Positions 40,273-51,235 of a stretch of 64,000 nt of DNA are shown one piece after another (positions within the stretch are counted from its first letter, which is position 1; the number at the start of each line of letters is the position of its first letter). The notes beneath the pieces are model-generated. The model worked only from the letters and a program-made list of their open reading frames with translations, was not told the origin of the DNA and made no database searches. A program made the position numbers and the translations under genes. The stretch is from Mycobacterium xenopi (lineage in GTDB: Bacteria; Actinomycetota; Actinomycetes; Mycobacteriales; Mycobacteriaceae): NCBI RefSeq assembly GCF_009936235.1, contig NZ_AP022314.1:1922001-1986000 (forward strand), written 5' to 3'.

Positions 40273-41150
40273 CGGCCCACCGCGCCCAGGTCGAGCCTGG
40301 CCAGGCGGGCCGGGTCGGCGAGCACGTCGATCGCGGCAATCAGCCCCTCGCGCACGACGAAACCCATGACCGCGGTGGCCCGTCCCGCCACGAAGACCAC
40401 CGCGCCGGCGGCGCCGTTGACGGTGGCCGGACGCACTTCCCGTTCGGGTAGCGCGTAACTTTGCGCCAGTCCAGCCACGGCGGAGGCCCCCCGCACCGAG
40501 CGGACCGCACCGGGACCGAAGTCGCCGCGCAACGCGACGTCGGGATACAGCACCGACACCAGGCGGTCGAAGTCGCCGGCGCGTCCGGCGGCGAAGAACG
40601 CGTCGACCACTTCACGCTGAGCCACCAGGTCCGCGTCCGGAGTCGGGCCCGCATCGTTGATGCGACGCCGTGCCCGGCTGGCGAGCTTGCGGGTGGCCTG
40701 CGGTGTCCGGTCCACGATCGGCGCGATCTGGTCGAACGGGATCGCGAAGACGTCGTGGAGCACGAACGCCAGCCGCTCAACCGGAGCCAGGGTGTTCAGC
40801 ACCGCGAACAACGCCAGCCCCACCGCGTCGGCCAGCATCGCCTGATGTTCGGGATCGAATTCCCCGACCGCGTCCACGATCGGGTCGGGAACCTGGGCGA
40901 CCAGCTCTTCGGCGCGACGGACCCGCCGAGCGCGCAGCGTATTCAGGCAGATCCGGGCCACGACCGTGGTCAGCCACGCGCCAAGATTCGCGATCTCGTC
41001 GGTACCCACCTGGTCACGGGTCAGCCGCAGCCAGGCTTCCTGCACCGCGTCCTCGGCGTCGTGAACCGAACCCAGCATCCGGTAGGCAAGAGCGCTCAAT
41101 TGCGGGCGCGCCGCGTCGAATTGCGCCGCCAGCGACGCGTCTGCGGTCAC
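40269..41150 (-). CDS. ECF sigma factor, SigJ-like with SnoaL C-terminal domain
   Basis: A 293-residue protein. Region sigma2 at about 10-75 (LSALAYRMLGSVHDAEDAVQ) and sigma4 at about 110-165 (DQIAPIVDRTPQATRKLASRARRR). The last ~120 residues form a SnoaL/NTF2-like domain, as in SigJ/SigG-type (ECF41) sigma factors, where it acts in cis to control activity. The GTG start overlaps the stop of the preceding AhpD-like gene (GTGA). Pairing with a carboxymuconolactone decarboxylase/AhpD-like gene is the hallmark of ECF41 factors. Confidence 0.9.
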   Translation of the reverse strand: MTADASLAAQFDAARPQLSALAYRMLGSVHDAEDAVQEAWLRLTRDQVGTDEIANLGAWLTTVVARICLNTLRARRVRRAEELVAQVPDPIVDAVGEFDPEHQAMLADAVGLALFAVLNTLAPVERLAFVLHDVFAIPFDQIAPIVDRTPQATRKLASRARRRINDAGPTPDADLVAQREVVDAFFAAGRAGDFDRLVSVLYPDVALRGDFGPGAVRSVRGASAVAGLAQSYALPEREVRPATVNGAAGAVVFVAGRATAVMGFVVREGLIAAIDVLADPARLARLDLGAVGR

Positions 41151-41743
41151 TGCTCGCCGGTGTCCGGCAACGCGCAGACCATGCCCTCGGAGAAGCCCGA
41201 CGAACCGATGCCCAGCGCCAGGTTGAACCGGGCCCGCAAATTCTCCAGGGCGATGACGTAGGTCAGTTCGACAAGTGCGGCGGTAGTGAAAAAGCTGCGC
41301 AGGGCGTCGACGAGCTCGTCACTGACTTCCACGGGTGTGCGGCTCATCGCCGCGGCGTAGTCGAGCACCAGCCGGTCCTGTTGCGAGAAACACGCGGCGG
41401 TCCGGTATGTCGGCAGCGCTAGCAGTTCCTCGTCGCTTAGGCCCCACCGGCGCGCGATCTGCGAACCGAGGTCGATGCAGTACTCGCAACGCACGGTGGT
41501 CGCGGCCTTCAGCTCGGCCAGTGCTCGATGCCGCCGGTCGAGCAGATCGAGCTTGGCCGACGCCTGCTCGAGTCTGCCGTAGGCGTTCAACAACCGCGGG
41601 ACGTGGGCATACATGCGCAGCGGCTCGAGCATCGTCGCGGTTTGGCGGCCCGCCAGTTTGGTCAGGTGGCGCTTGGTGAAGAACAAGGCGATCTTCGTGG
41701 CTAGCCCGGCGTCACGGTCGGAAACTCCGGCAAGTCGCGGCAT
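41147..41743 (-). CDS. AhpD/carboxymuconolactone decarboxylase-like protein
   Basis: A 198-residue helical protein with CEYCIDLGSQIARRWG around residue 86, the CxxC-type redox motif of AhpD-like proteins. These proteins relieve peroxide stress or act on lactones; here the link to the downstream ECF sigma gene suggests an ECF41-type stress module in which this protein is the regulated partner. AAGGAGGG lies seven bases before the ATG. The stop overlaps the sigma factor start. Substrate is unknown. Confidence 0.85.
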   Translation of the reverse strand: MPRLAGVSDRDAGLATKIALFFTKRHLTKLAGRQTATMLEPLRMYAHVPRLLNAYGRLEQASAKLDLLDRRHRALAELKAATTVRCEYCIDLGSQIARRWGLSDEELLALPTYRTAACFSQQDRLVLDYAAAMSRTPVEVSDELVDALRSFFTTAALVELTYVIALENLRARFNLALGIGSSGFSEGMVCALPDTGEQ

Positions 41744-41807
41744 GGCATCCCTCCTTAATGGTGGTCTTACCTACCCCGACACCCGAGGGCGCCACACTGT
41801 GACCGCG

Positions 41808-42122
41808 TTATGCCCGCTGGCTCAGCGGCAGGTCCATATCGAGCAGGCGCGCGTGCAGCACGGTGCGATTGCGCAGCGCCGCACGCACGGCCCGGTGCAG
41901 ACCGTCCTCGAGATAGACGATTCCCTTCCATTTCACCGCGTGCGGAAAAAGGTCACCGTAGAAGGTCGAGTCCTCCGACAACAACCGGTCCAACGCGAGC
42001 ACCGTTGTGGTGGTGACTAATTCGTCGAGCCGGATTTGCCGTGGCGGTATCCGCGACCAGTCCCGGTAGGACAGGCCGTGATCCGGATACGGCTTGCCCT
42101 CCCGCACACCTTTGAAGATCAT
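41808..42122 (-). CDS. Conserved hypothetical protein, Rv2375 type
   Basis: A 104-residue protein beginning MIFKGVREGKPYPDHGLSY, with a central AVKWKGIVYLEDGLHRAV motif. It matches in position and length the M. tuberculosis gene Rv2375, upstream of and divergent from hrcA. No signal peptide, membrane segment or recognised catalytic motif. The start was chosen because the conserved part begins here; the frame is open well upstream but would run through the hrcA promoter and gene. Function unknown. Confidence 0.72.
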   Translation of the reverse strand: MIFKGVREGKPYPDHGLSYRDWSRIPPRQIRLDELVTTTTVLALDRLLSEDSTFYGDLFPHAVKWKGIVYLEDGLHRAVRAALRNRTVLHARLLDMDLPLSQRA

Positions 42123-42227
42123 CTCGCGGCGACGCCCCGGCTCGACGTGGGCATGGTTGACAAGGTTAGCGCGGCAAGAATGCGGGCCGAAATGGCGAAG
42201 ACCGTGAGGCGCTGGTCGTGGCCCTAA

Positions 42228-43289
<1,062 letters not shown>

Positions 43290-43360
43290 TCGCGCACCTG
43301 CTGCAGAATTTGTGGACAGCCGCGTAACGCGGCCCAAGAGCGGCTTGGGAAAGGTTAGGC

Positions 43361-44524
43361 GTGGCACGCGATTACTACGGTCTGCTCGGCGTGAGCAGGA
43401 ACGCGAGCGATGCGGAGATCAAACGCGCGTATCGCAAGCTGGCGCGCGAACTGCACCCTGACGTCAACCCCGACGAGGAAGCCCAGGCGAAGTTCAAGGA
43501 AATCAGCGTCGCCTACGAGGTGCTGTCCGACCCGGAAAAGCGCCGCATCGTTGACATGGGTGGAGACCCGATGGAAAGCGCCGGGATGTCGGCCAACGGG
43601 TTCCCCGGCTTCGGTGGGTTGGGCGACGTGTTCGAAGCGTTCTTCGGCAGCGGTTTCGGCAGCGGCTTCGGCGGGGGTTCGGCGTCGCGAGGCCCGGCTG
43701 GACGGGTTCGGCCGGGCTCGGACTCGCTGCTGCGTATGCGCCTGGATCTCGAAGAGTGCGCAGCGGGTGTCACCAAGCAGGTCACCGTCGACACCGCGGT
43801 GCTGTGCGACCGCTGCCACGGGCGCGGCACCAACGGCAACTCCGGCCCGGTGCGCTGCGACACGTGCGGTGGGCAGGGAGAAGTCCAAACCGTTCAGCGT
43901 TCGCTGCTCGGCCAGGTGATGACGTCGCGGCCGTGTCCGACCTGCCGCGGTGTCGGGGAGGTCATCCTCGACCCGTGCTACCAGTGCGGCGGCGACGGCC
44001 GCGTGCGGGCGCGTCGAGAAATCAGCGTCAAGATACCCGCCGGTGTCGGCAACGGGATGCGGGTGCGCCTGGCCGCGCAGGGCGAGGTCGGACCGGGTGG
44101 TGGCCCGGCTGGCGACCTGTACGTCGAGGTGCACGAGCAACCGCACGACATCTTCCTCCGCGACGGCGACGACCTGCACTGCACGATCTCGGTCCCGATG
44201 GTCGATGCGGCGTTGGGCACCACGGTCACGATCGACGACATTCTCGACGGCCCCACCCAAGTCACCATTCCAGCGGGCACGCAGCCGGGCGCAACGATCA
44301 AACTGGCGGGCCACGGGATGCCGCACCTGCGGTCGGGCGTGCGGGGCGATCTGCATGTGCATGTCGAGGTGGTGGTGCCCACGCGGCTGGACAACCGCGA
44401 GACGCAGCTGCTTCGGGAGTTCAAGAGCCGCCGCAGCCACGACGTCGCCGAAGTGCGGTCGGCTCACGGCAGCACGGGCAGCGGACTGTTCAGCCGGCTG
44501 CGTGAAACGTTTACGGGCCGCTGA
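43361..44524 (+). CDS. dnaJ2: Chaperone DnaJ2
   Basis: A 387-residue Hsp40 co-chaperone that stimulates DnaK ATPase. J domain at 1-65 with LHPDVNP (HPD); Gly/Phe-rich linker about 75-120; four zinc-binding repeats [24 protein letters not shown] and CYQCGGDG about 145-215; and the C-terminal substrate-binding domains with [16 protein letters not shown]. The GTG start follows a weak AAGGTTAGG site. It lies 71 bases after hrcA in the same operon as in M. tuberculosis. Confidence 0.96.
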   Translation: MARDYYGLLGVSRNASDAEIKRAYRKLARELHPDVNPDEEAQAKFKEISVAYEVLSDPEKRRIVDMGGDPMESAGMSANGFPGFGGLGDVFEAFFGSGFGSGFGGGSASRGPAGRVRPGSDSLLRMRLDLEECAAGVTKQVTVDTAVLCDRCHGRGTNGNSGPVRCDTCGGQGEVQTVQRSLLGQVMTSRPCPTCRGVGEVILDPCYQCGGDGRVRARREISVKIPAGVGNGMRVRLAAQGEVGPGGGPAGDLYVEVHEQPHDIFLRDGDDLHCTISVPMVDAALGTTVTIDDILDGPTQVTIPAGTQPGATIKLAGHGMPHLRSGVRGDLHVHVEVVVPTRLDNRETQLLREFKSRRSHDVAEVRSAHGSTGSGLFSRLRETFTGR

Positions 44525-44543
44525 CCTTCGGTGAGCCGCGCCT

Positions 44544-45311
44544 GTGGTGGCCACCCTGTTCTATGTCGACGCGCTGCCCGGCACCGGCGCGCTGGCCGAG
44601 GTGTGCGGTGACGAAGGATTTCATGCCGCCACGGTGCGACGGATCCGTTCCGGCGAACGGCTGGTGCTGGGGGACGGCGCTGGCGGCCTGGCCGACTGCG
44701 TGGTGGAGGAGACCAGCCGCAACCGGCTGCGAGCCCGGGTCCTGAGCCGCTGGACCGTGGCACCCGGACAGCCGCCGGTGACAGTGGTGCAGGCGCTGCC
44801 CAAGTCCGAGCGTTCAGAACTGGCGGTCGAGCTGGCCACCGAGGCCGGTGCCGACGCATTCCTGGCGTGGCAGGCTGCGCGCTGCGTGGCCCGCTGGGAC
44901 GGCGCCCGGGCCGACAAGGGCCTGCGGCGCTGGCGCGCCGTCGCCCGCAGCGCTGCCCGGCAATCGCGGCGGGCATATATCCCGCCTGTCGACGGTGTGG
45001 TCTGCACCGCGGCGCTGACCCAGCGGATCCGCGCCGAAGTGGCCGCGGGGACGACCGTGCTGGCGTTGCATGAGTCGACCGCCGCTCAGCTCACCGATGT
45101 GCCACTGGCACAAGCTAGTTCGTTGATGCTCGTGGTGGGCCCCGAGGGTGGCATCGCCGACGACGAGATCGCCGCGTTGACTGACGCGGGCGCGGTCGCG
45201 GTTCGGCTGGGCCCGACGGTGCTGCGGACGTCGAGTGCAGCCGCCGTCGCACTCGGTGCCTTGGGCGTGCTGACGCCGCGGTGGGACCAGCCTGCGAATG
45301 GGTTGCGGTGA
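44544..45311 (+). CDS. rsmE: 16S rRNA m3U1498 methyltransferase RsmE
   Basis: A 255-residue SPOUT-class methyltransferase that methylates U1498 of 16S rRNA using SAM. The C-terminal trefoil-knot motifs are clear: [19 protein letters not shown] and [19 protein letters not shown]. The N-terminal PUA-like part starts [12 protein letters not shown]. It lies 19 bases after dnaJ2, as in M. tuberculosis (Rv2372c). Start is GTG. Confidence 0.93.
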   Translation: MVATLFYVDALPGTGALAEVCGDEGFHAATVRRIRSGERLVLGDGAGGLADCVVEETSRNRLRARVLSRWTVAPGQPPVTVVQALPKSERSELAVELATEAGADAFLAWQAARCVARWDGARADKGLRRWRAVARSAARQSRRAYIPPVDGVVCTAALTQRIRAEVAAGTTVLALHESTAAQLTDVPLAQASSLMLVVGPEGGIADDEIAALTDAGAVAVRLGPTVLRTSSAAAVALGALGVLTPRWDQPANGLR

Positions 45312-45416
45312 GGCTTGCTGCGCACCGAGATCGAAAGCAGCGCAGTATTTTTGTCTTTCTTGCCCGGACAAGCCGCGTGGATGGGACTCTCGAACCCAAC
45401 GTGAACGGAGTGCCCG

Positions 45417-45940
45417 ATGAGCGAGAACACCTATGATTTGAGCGCGATTTTCGACGAGCACGTTGCCCGAGAGTTCGTGACCAAGGACGTCGCCGCAACC
45501 ATGGCGACGTGTCTGCGGACGCTTTTGTTAACCACGTGCCCACCATGATGGGTGGGGTCGGCATTGACGAGCTGACGAGCTTCTACGACAAGTATTTCAT
45601 CGGCAACTGGCCCGCTGACGCCACGATCATCCCGGTGTGCCGTACCGTCCGCGCGGATCGCGTCGTCGACGAGATGATCATGTCCTTCACTCGTGACATC
45701 GCGGTGCCGGCGTTTCTTCCGAACGTGGCACCGACCGGGCGCACGGTGCTGTTGCCGGTGGTCGTTGTGATGGGCATTGACAAGGGCAAAGTCGCTTATG
45801 AGCGGATCTGCTGGGACCGGGCGTCGCTGTTGGTCCAGGTTGGTCTGCTCGACGAGACACAGTTGCCGGTTACCGGTGCTGTCCAGGCCCACAAGGTGCT
45901 CGACAAGGACTTGCCCGCCAACACGCTGCTGCGGTGCTGA
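45417..45940 (+). pseudogene. NTF2/SnoaL-like protein gene, frameshifted near the N terminus
   Basis: The ATG at 45417 opens SENTYDLSAIFDEHVAREFV and continues to about 45505. There the frame changes; the rest (SADAFVNHVPTMMGG to PANTLLRC) is one base out of register. A single missing base, for example an A in GCGACG(A)TGTCTG, would join both parts into one ~174-residue protein. The content (FVNHVPTMMGG, FYDKYFIGNWPAD) resembles NTF2-like proteins of the carboxymethylenebutenolidase-associated type. A GTG at 45509 could give a shorter 143-residue product. In M. tuberculosis this position holds PE_PGRS40 and small ORFs instead. Confidence 0.7.
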
Positions 45941-46043
45941 CCGCGGCTGACCGCTGAGCATTGGGGCGTGACGGTGCTCGGCGGTAGACTGGCAAACCGA
46001 CACATCCGCAACGAAAACCCAGAAAGCAGGCATAAGACACCAC

Positions 46044-47990
46044 GTGACGCCCCGCGAAACCAACGCTGCTGATCCCGCCTCCGCTCAGGTTCGCAGCAGC
46101 ATCGACGTTCCGCCCGACCTCGTCGTGGGCCTGCTGGGTTCGGCCGACGAGAATCTGCGCGCACTGGAAGGCACACTGGCCGCCGATCTGCATGCGCGCG
46201 GCAATGCCATCACCCTCTCCGGCGAGCCCGCCGATGTGGCGCTCGCCGAACGAGTGATCGCCGAACTGGTCACGATCGTGGCCAGCGGCCAGCCGTTGAC
46301 CCCGGAAGCGGTGCGCCACAGTGTGGCGATGCTGGTCGGCTCCGGCAGCGAGTCGCCGGCCGAAGTGCTCACCCTCGACATCTTGTCGCGGCGCGGCAAG
46401 ACAATTCGACCCAAGACGCTCAACCAGAAACGCTACGTCGACGCGATCGACGCCAACACCATCGTGTTCGGGATCGGACCGGCCGGCACCGGCAAGACGT
46501 ACCTGGCGATGGCCAAAGCGGTCAACGCGTTGCAGAGCAAACAAGTCACCCGGATCATCTTGACCCGGCCGGCCGTGGAAGCCGGTGAGCGCCTTGGCTT
46601 TCTGCCGGGCACCCTTAGCGAAAAGATAGACCCCTACCTACGGCCGCTCTACGACGCCCTTTACGACATGATGGATCCCGAGCTGATCCCAAAGCTGATG
46701 AGCGCCGGGGTAATTGAGGTCGCACCGCTGGCATACATGCGGGGCCGAGCACAACCGCTGTTCACCAAGGTGTTGACACCCAACGGTTTCCGCCCGATCG
46801 GCGACCTTCACGAGGGGGATTTCGTCGTCGGCTCAGACGGGCGCCCGACGGAGGTGCTGGGCGTCTATCCGCAGGGCTTCAAAGAGATTTACCGCATCCA
46901 CGCCCAGGACGGTTCGTCGACACTGGCCTCCGGCGACCACCTGTGGTCGGTGTACACGCGCGAAGACCGGTCGCGTGGCAAGCCGCCACGGGTGCTGCAG
47001 ACCAAGGAGATGATCGGCAACCTCCGCGCGGCGGACGAGCACCGCTACGAGCTGCCGCTGCTAAGCGCTCCGGTGCGCTTCACCGCCCGGCCCGTGCCGC
47101 TCGACCCGTACGCGCTGGGTCTGCTATTGGGCGATGGTGACAGCCGTCCAGGTGATCGACATGGGCTCGCGGGCGTCCGGTCGAGCACGGAGTTCGTCCC
47201 CGAGGACTACCTGTTCAATGCCCCCGATGTGCGGCTGGCCGTTCTGCAAGGCCTGCTCGATAGCGAGGGCGGGCGGGTCAGCCGGCAGGGACGCGCCTGC
47301 CGCGTCCAGTACACGACGGCCTGCGATCGGCTGCGTGACGACGTGGTGTTCCTGGTCCGCTCGCTCGGCGGCGTCGTCTGCCAGCACGCCGGGACTGCGC
47401 AGGGGCGAGAGCCCGGCCTCACCCGCGGCGCACACCATCGATCCGACGCGCACATCCTCGATATTCGTCTTCCGGAGGGCATTGCCCCGTTCCGGCTGGC
47501 CCGCAAGGCCGCGAAGTACGACGCCGCGGGTGGCCGACCGATGCGCTTCGTCGACCGTATTGAGCCCGCAGGAACCGAGGAAGCTGTGTGCATCCAGGTG
47601 GCGGCTGCCGATTCGCTGTATGTCACCGAGGATTTCCTGCTCACACACAACACTCTCAACGACGCGTTCATCATTCTCGACGAGGCACAGAACACCACGG
47701 CCGAGCAGATGAAGATGTTCCTGACCCGTCTCGGGTTCGGCTCGAAAGTCGTTGTTACCGGCGATATTACGCAGATCGACCTGCCGGGCGGCGCAAAATC
47801 GGGGCTGCGGGCGGCAGTCGATATCCTCGAGGGTATCGACGACATCGACATCGCCGAGCTCACCAGCGCCGACGTGGTCCGGCACCGTCTGGTTTCCGAA
47901 ATCGTGGATGCCTACGCGAAACACGAGGAGCCTGGCCTGACCATGAACCGGGCTGCGCGGCGGGCGTCGGGTGCGCGTCATCGCCGGTGA
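46044..47990 (+). CDS. phoH1: PhoH-like ATPase interrupted by an in-frame intein
   Basis: The 648-codon frame encodes a host protein of 347 residues plus an intein of 301 residues. Host parts: KH-like N terminus (about 20-110), the P-loop [17 protein letters not shown] near 150, [17 protein letters not shown] and the Walker B region [16 protein letters not shown] just after the intein. The insertion is between RGR (residue 235) and [14 protein letters not shown], uninterrupted in M. tuberculosis PhoH1 (352 residues). PhoH proteins are RNA-associated ATPases/helicases often linked to ybeY, which follows by 11 bases. Splicing is required to rebuild the active site. The GTG start at 46044 matches the family N terminus ([11 protein letters not shown]). 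Confidence 0.94.
   Translation: MTPRETNAADPASAQVRSSIDVPPDLVVGLLGSADENLRALEGTLAADLHARGNAITLSGEPADVALAERVIAELVTIVASGQPLTPEAVRHSVAMLVGSGSESPAEVLTLDILSRRGKTIRPKTLNQKRYVDAIDANTIVFGIGPAGTGKTYLAMAKAVNALQSKQVTRIILTRPAVEAGERLGFLPGTLSEKIDPYLRPLYDALYDMMDPELIPKLMSAGVIEVAPLAYMRGRAQPLFTKVLTPNGFRPIGDLHEGDFVVGSDGRPTEVLGVYPQGFKEIYRIHAQDGSSTLASGDHLWSVYTREDRSRGKPPRVLQTKEMIGNLRAADEHRYELPLLSAPVRFTARPVPLDPYALGLLLGDGDSRPGDRHGLAGVRSSTEFVPEDYLFNAPDVRLAVLQGLLDSEGGRVSRQGRACRVQYTTACDRLRDDVVFLVRSLGGVVCQHAGTAQGREPGLTRGAHHRSDAHILDIRLPEGIAPFRLARKAAKYDAAGGRPMRFVDRIEPAGTEEAVCIQVAAADSLYVTEDFLLTHNTLNDAFIILDEAQNTTAEQMKMFLTRLGFGSKVVVTGDITQIDLPGGAKSGLRAAVDILEGIDDIDIAELTSADVVRHRLVSEIVDAYAKHEEPGLTMNRAARRASGARHRR
46749..47651 (+). 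mobile_element. Class 3 intein inside phoH, with endonuclease remnant
   Basis: A 301-residue insertion starting with Ala, not Cys/Ser ([20 protein letters not shown]), and ending FLLTHN before Thr. The Hint fold is visible: block [21 protein letters not shown], block B SGDHLWSV, block [19 protein letters not shown], block G LTHN. It carries the class 3 signature: Trp66 at B:12 (H64-L-W66), Cys281 at F:4 as branch nucleophile, and Thr299 at G:5. Two LAGLIDADG-like blocks remain (LGLLLGDGD 123-131 and [10 protein letters not shown] 166-175) only about 40 residues apart, too close for an active enzyme. Insertion next to Walker B is typical of intein sites. Confidence 0.9.
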
Positions 47991-48001
47991 GCGGTGAAGC
48001 C

Positions 48002-48538
48002 ATGAGCATCGAGGTATCCAACGAGTCTGGCATCGACGTCTCGGAAGCCGAGCTGGTCAGCGTCGCGCGGTTCGTACTCGACAGGATGAACGTCAACCCG
48101 GCGGCCGAGTTGTCGATGGTGCTGCTGGACACCGCGGCGATGGCCGACCTGCACATGCGTTGGATGGACCTGCCCGGTCCGACCGATGTGATGAGCTTCC
48201 CGATGGACGAGCTCGAGCCCGGCGGACGCCCCGACGCCCCGGAGCCGGGACCGGGCATGCTGGGCGATATCGTGCTGTGTCCGGAGTTTGCGGCCGAGCA
48301 GGCCGCTGCTGCCGGGCATTCACTGGGTCACGAGTTGGCGTTGCTGACCATCCACGGCGTGCTGCACCTGCTGGGCTACGACCACGCCGAGCCGGACGAG
48401 GAAAAAGAGATGTTCGCCCTGCAGCAGCAGCTGCTGGAAGAATGGGTTGCCGATCAGGTCGAGGCCTACCATCAGGATCGGCAGAGTGAACGGGACCGCC
48501 GGCTGCTGGACAAGTCGCGGTATTTCGACCAACCGTGA
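48002..48538 (+). CDS. ybeY: Endoribonuclease YbeY
   Basis: A 178-residue single-strand-specific RNase involved in rRNA maturation and ribosome quality control. The zinc site [11 protein letters not shown] (HxxxHxxxxxH) is near residue 119 and the family stretch DVMSFPMDE near 62. The ATG lies 11 bases after the phoH stop and the stop overlaps the next start (GTGA). The order phoH-ybeY-CBS protein-Rv2365c-era is conserved in actinobacteria. Confidence 0.95.
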   Translation: MSIEVSNESGIDVSEAELVSVARFVLDRMNVNPAAELSMVLLDTAAMADLHMRWMDLPGPTDVMSFPMDELEPGGRPDAPEPGPGMLGDIVLCPEFAAEQAAAAGHSLGHELALLTIHGVLHLLGYDHAEPDEEKEMFALQQQLLEEWVADQVEAYHQDRQSERDRRLLDKSRYFDQP

Positions 48539-49842
48539 GCGGGTTTGCTCCGCTGCTCGGCGCGATCGTGTTGATCGGTCTGGGCGGGCTGTTTGCCGCC
48601 ATCGACGCCGCGATCAGCACCGTGTCGGTGGCGCGGGTGGAAGAACTGGTGCGCGACGAACGGCCCGGCGCGGTGCGGCTGGCCAGGGTGATGGCCAATC
48701 GGCCCAGCTACATCAATCTGGTAGTGCTGCTGCGGATCGTCTGCGAGATCACCGCGACCGCCCTGCTGGTCGTCTTCCTCCGGCACAATCTGAGCCTGGA
48801 CTGGGGCCTGTTCGCCGCCGCGGCGATCATGGTGGTGACCAGCTTCATCGTCATCGGGGTCGGGCCGCGCACCCTGGGCCGCCAGCACGCGTACTCGATC
48901 TCGCTGGTCGCGGCCTTTCCGCTGCAAGTGATTTCGTGGCTGCTGATGCCGATCAGCCGCCTGCTGGTTGTGCTGGGTAATGCCCTGACCCCGGGCCGCG
49001 GGTTCCGCAACGGGCCGTTCGCCTCCGAGATCGAGTTGCGTGAGGTCGTCGACCTGGCTCAGCAGCGTGGTGTCGTCGCCGCCGACGAGCGCAGGATGAT
49101 CCAGTCCGTCTTCGAACTCAGCGACACGCCGGCCCGCGAAGTGATGGTGCCCCGCACCGAGATGATCTGGATCGAAAGCGACAAGTCGGTTCGCCAGGCG
49201 ATAACGCTGGCGGTGCGCAGCGGGCACTCGCGGATCCCGGTGATCGGCGAGAACGTCGACGACATCCTCGGTGTGGTGTATCTGAAAGACCTTGTCAAAC
49301 AGACCGATTACTCGGCCAACGGTGGCCGCGGCACCCCCGTCACGCGGGTGATGCGCCCGGCAGTGTTCGTGCCGGATTCCAAGCCGCTGGATGGGCTGCT
49401 GCGGGAAATGCAGCGCGACCGCAACCACATGGCGCTGCTGGTCGACGAATACGGCGCGATCGCTGGGCTGGTGACCATCGAAGACGTGCTGGAGGAGATC
49501 GTCGGCGAGATCGCCGACGAGTACGACGAGGCTGAGACGGCGCCGGTAGAAGACTTGGGCAACAATCGGTTTCGAGTATCGGCGCGACTGCCGATCGAGG
49601 ATCTCGGTGAGCTCTACGGCGTGGAGTTCGAGGAGGATCTCGACGTCGACACGGTCGGCGGCCTGCTTGCGCTGGAGCTGGGCCGGGTTCCGCTGCCTGG
49701 CTCGGAGGTGGTGTCGCACGGGCTGCGGCTGCACGCCGAAGGCGGCCCTGACCATCGTGGGCGGCTGCGGATCGGTACGGTCTTGCTCAGCCGCGCCGGC
49801 GACGATGCAGAGCGAAGCGATGAGGAGGAGCGGCGCAGTTGA
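48535..49842 (+). CDS. CNNM/CorC-type membrane protein with CBS domains (HlyC family)
   Basis: A 435-residue protein, same length as M. tuberculosis Rv2366c. The N-terminal DUF21 region (residues 1-180) has about four hydrophobic helices ([74 protein letters not shown]). Two CBS domains lie about 200-320 ([37 protein letters not shown]) and a CorC_HlyC domain near the end. The family is implicated in Mg2+/Co2+ efflux. It starts with GTG overlapping the ybeY stop. Its last 14 codons ([14 protein letters not shown]) are supplied by the first copy of a tandem repeat. Confidence 0.92.
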   Translation: MSGFAPLLGAIVLIGLGGLFAAIDAAISTVSVARVEELVRDERPGAVRLARVMANRPSYINLVVLLRIVCEITATALLVVFLRHNLSLDWGLFAAAAIMVVTSFIVIGVGPRTLGRQHAYSISLVAAFPLQVISWLLMPISRLLVVLGNALTPGRGFRNGPFASEIELREVVDLAQQRGVVAADERRMIQSVFELSDTPAREVMVPRTEMIWIESDKSVRQAITLAVRSGHSRIPVIGENVDDILGVVYLKDLVKQTDYSANGGRGTPVTRVMRPAVFVPDSKPLDGLLREMQRDRNHMALLVDEYGAIAGLVTIEDVLEEIVGEIADEYDEAETAPVEDLGNNRFRVSARLPIEDLGELYGVEFEEDLDVDTVGGLLALELGRVPLPGSEVVSHGLRLHAEGGPDHRGRLRIGTVLLSRAGDDAERSDEEERRS

Positions 49843-49943
49843 GTTGAGCGGCGACGATGCAGAGCGAAGCGATGAGGAGGAGCGGCGCAGTTGAGTTGAG
49901 CCGGCGACGATGCAGAGCGAAGCGATGAGGAGGAGCGGCGCGC
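49801..49943 (+). repeat. MIRU-like tandem repeat, three copies
   Basis: Units begin with GACGATGCAGAGCGAAGCGA at 49801, 49853 and 49906, a period of 52-53 bases. The third is cut short after GAGCGGCGC. The first copy provides the end and stop codon of the upstream CDS; the third ends beside an ATG. This sequence and its place between tightly packed cotranscribed genes are those of mycobacterial interspersed repetitive units. Copy number usually varies between strains. Confidence 0.85.
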
Positions 49944-49986
49944 ATGATTCCCGCAGACACCGACGGCCACCACGCTGGGGAGGCCA

Positions 49987-50311
49987 ATGGCGACGGGTGA
50001 GCAGCTCGACGCCGAGGATGCGAAGCTGGTGATGCTGGCGCGGGCGGCGATGGCCCGAGCCGACGCCACCAGCGGCGCCGCGGTGCGTGATCTCGACGGC
50101 CGCAGCTACGCCGGTGCGCCAGTCGCCTTGTCGACGCTGCAACTGAGTGCTTTGCAGTCGGCGGTGGCCGCGGCGGTGTCCAGCGGCGCCACCGGGCTCG
50201 AGGCCGCGGTGCTGGTGGGGGTCCGCCGACGATGCCGGCGTCGCCGCGGTGCGCGAGCTGTCGCCGACGGCAGCGGTGATCGTCACCGACCGCGACGGTG
50301 TGGTGCTATGA
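49987..50311 (+). pseudogene. Cytidine deaminase-like conserved protein (Rv2365c type), frameshifted
   Basis: The ATG is preceded by GGGGAGG. The frame reads MATGEQLDAEDAKLVMLARA to AAVLVG, then shifts at a run of five Gs (50217-50221). In the correct register the end reads SADDAGVAAVRELSPTAAVI and VTDRDGVVL before TGA at 50309. Removing one G, or adding two, restores a ~107-residue protein matching M. tuberculosis Rv2365c in length and C terminus. Without correction the reading continues to 50322, overlapping the era start. The protein looks like half of a cytidine deaminase fold, without visible zinc ligands. It may be intact if the G run is miscounted. Confidence 0.75.
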
Positions 50312-50318
50312 CGGCGCC

Positions 50319-51218
50319 GTGAGTGAATTCCGTTCCGGCTTCGTCTGTTTCGTCGGCCGACCCAACACCGGCAAGTCGACGCTGATGAACAGGCTGGTCG
50401 GCGCCAAGGTGGCGATCACCTCGACCCGCCCGCAGACCACCCGTCACACCATTCGCGGGATCGTGCATCGGGAGAACTTCCAGATCGTCCTGGTCGACAC
50501 CCCGGGGCTGCATCGACCGCGCACCCTGTTGGGCAAGCGGCTCAACGACCTGGTCCGCGGCACCTACGCGGAGGTGGACGTCATCGGGCTGTGCATACCC
50601 GCCGACGAGGCGATCGGCCCGGGGGACAGGTGGATCGTCGACCAGATTCGCTCCATCGCGCCCAAGACCACGCTTGTGGTCGTCGTGACCAAGATCGACA
50701 AGGTATCCAAGGATCAGCTGGCCGCCCAGCTGGCCGCGGTCGGCGAGCTGGTGGGGTCTGGCACCGAGGTCGTCCCCGTTTCCGCAGTCACCGGCGCCCA
50801 GATCGACGTGCTGATCGACGTGCTGGCCGCCGCGCTGCCGCCCGGGCCGGCGTATTACCCCGACGGTGAGCTGACCGACGAACCCGAAGAAGTGCTGATG
50901 GCCGAGTTCATCCGGGAGGCCGCCCTGGAGGGTCTGGGCGACGAGCTGCCGCATTCGCTGGCGGTGGTGATCGACGAAGTCGCACCGCGGGAAGGCCGCG
51001 ACGACCTGATCGACGTGCACGCAGTGCTCTACGTCGAGCGCGACAGCCAAAAGGGCATCGTCATCGGCAAGGGCGGCACCCGGCTGCGCGAAGTCGGCAC
51101 CGCCGCGCGTACCCAAATCGAGAAGCTCCTTGGCACCAGGGTCTATCTCGACCTGCGCGTCAAGGTCGCCAAGAACTGGCAGCGCGACCCCAAACAGCTT
51201 GGTCGGCTTGGGTTTTGA
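50319..51218 (+). CDS. era: GTPase Era
   Basis: A 299-residue GTPase that binds 16S rRNA during 30S assembly. G1 GRPNTGKST, G2 region TRPQTTRHTIRG, G3 DTPGLHRPR, G4 TKID, G5 SAVTG, followed by the C-terminal KH domain with GIVIGKGGTRLREVGTAAR. The GTG at 50319 matches the M. tuberculosis start region (SEFRSGFVCFVG). It closely follows the Rv2365c-type gene in the phoH-ybeY operon. Confidence 0.96.
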   Translation: MSEFRSGFVCFVGRPNTGKSTLMNRLVGAKVAITSTRPQTTRHTIRGIVHRENFQIVLVDTPGLHRPRTLLGKRLNDLVRGTYAEVDVIGLCIPADEAIGPGDRWIVDQIRSIAPKTTLVVVVTKIDKVSKDQLAAQLAAVGELVGSGTEVVPVSAVTGAQIDVLIDVLAAALPPGPAYYPDGELTDEPEEVLMAEFIREAALEGLGDELPHSLAVVIDEVAPREGRDDLIDVHAVLYVERDSQKGIVIGKGGTRLREVGTAARTQIEKLLGTRVYLDLRVKVAKNWQRDPKQLGRLGF

Positions 51219-51235
51219 GCGTAGTCTGAACGAAT

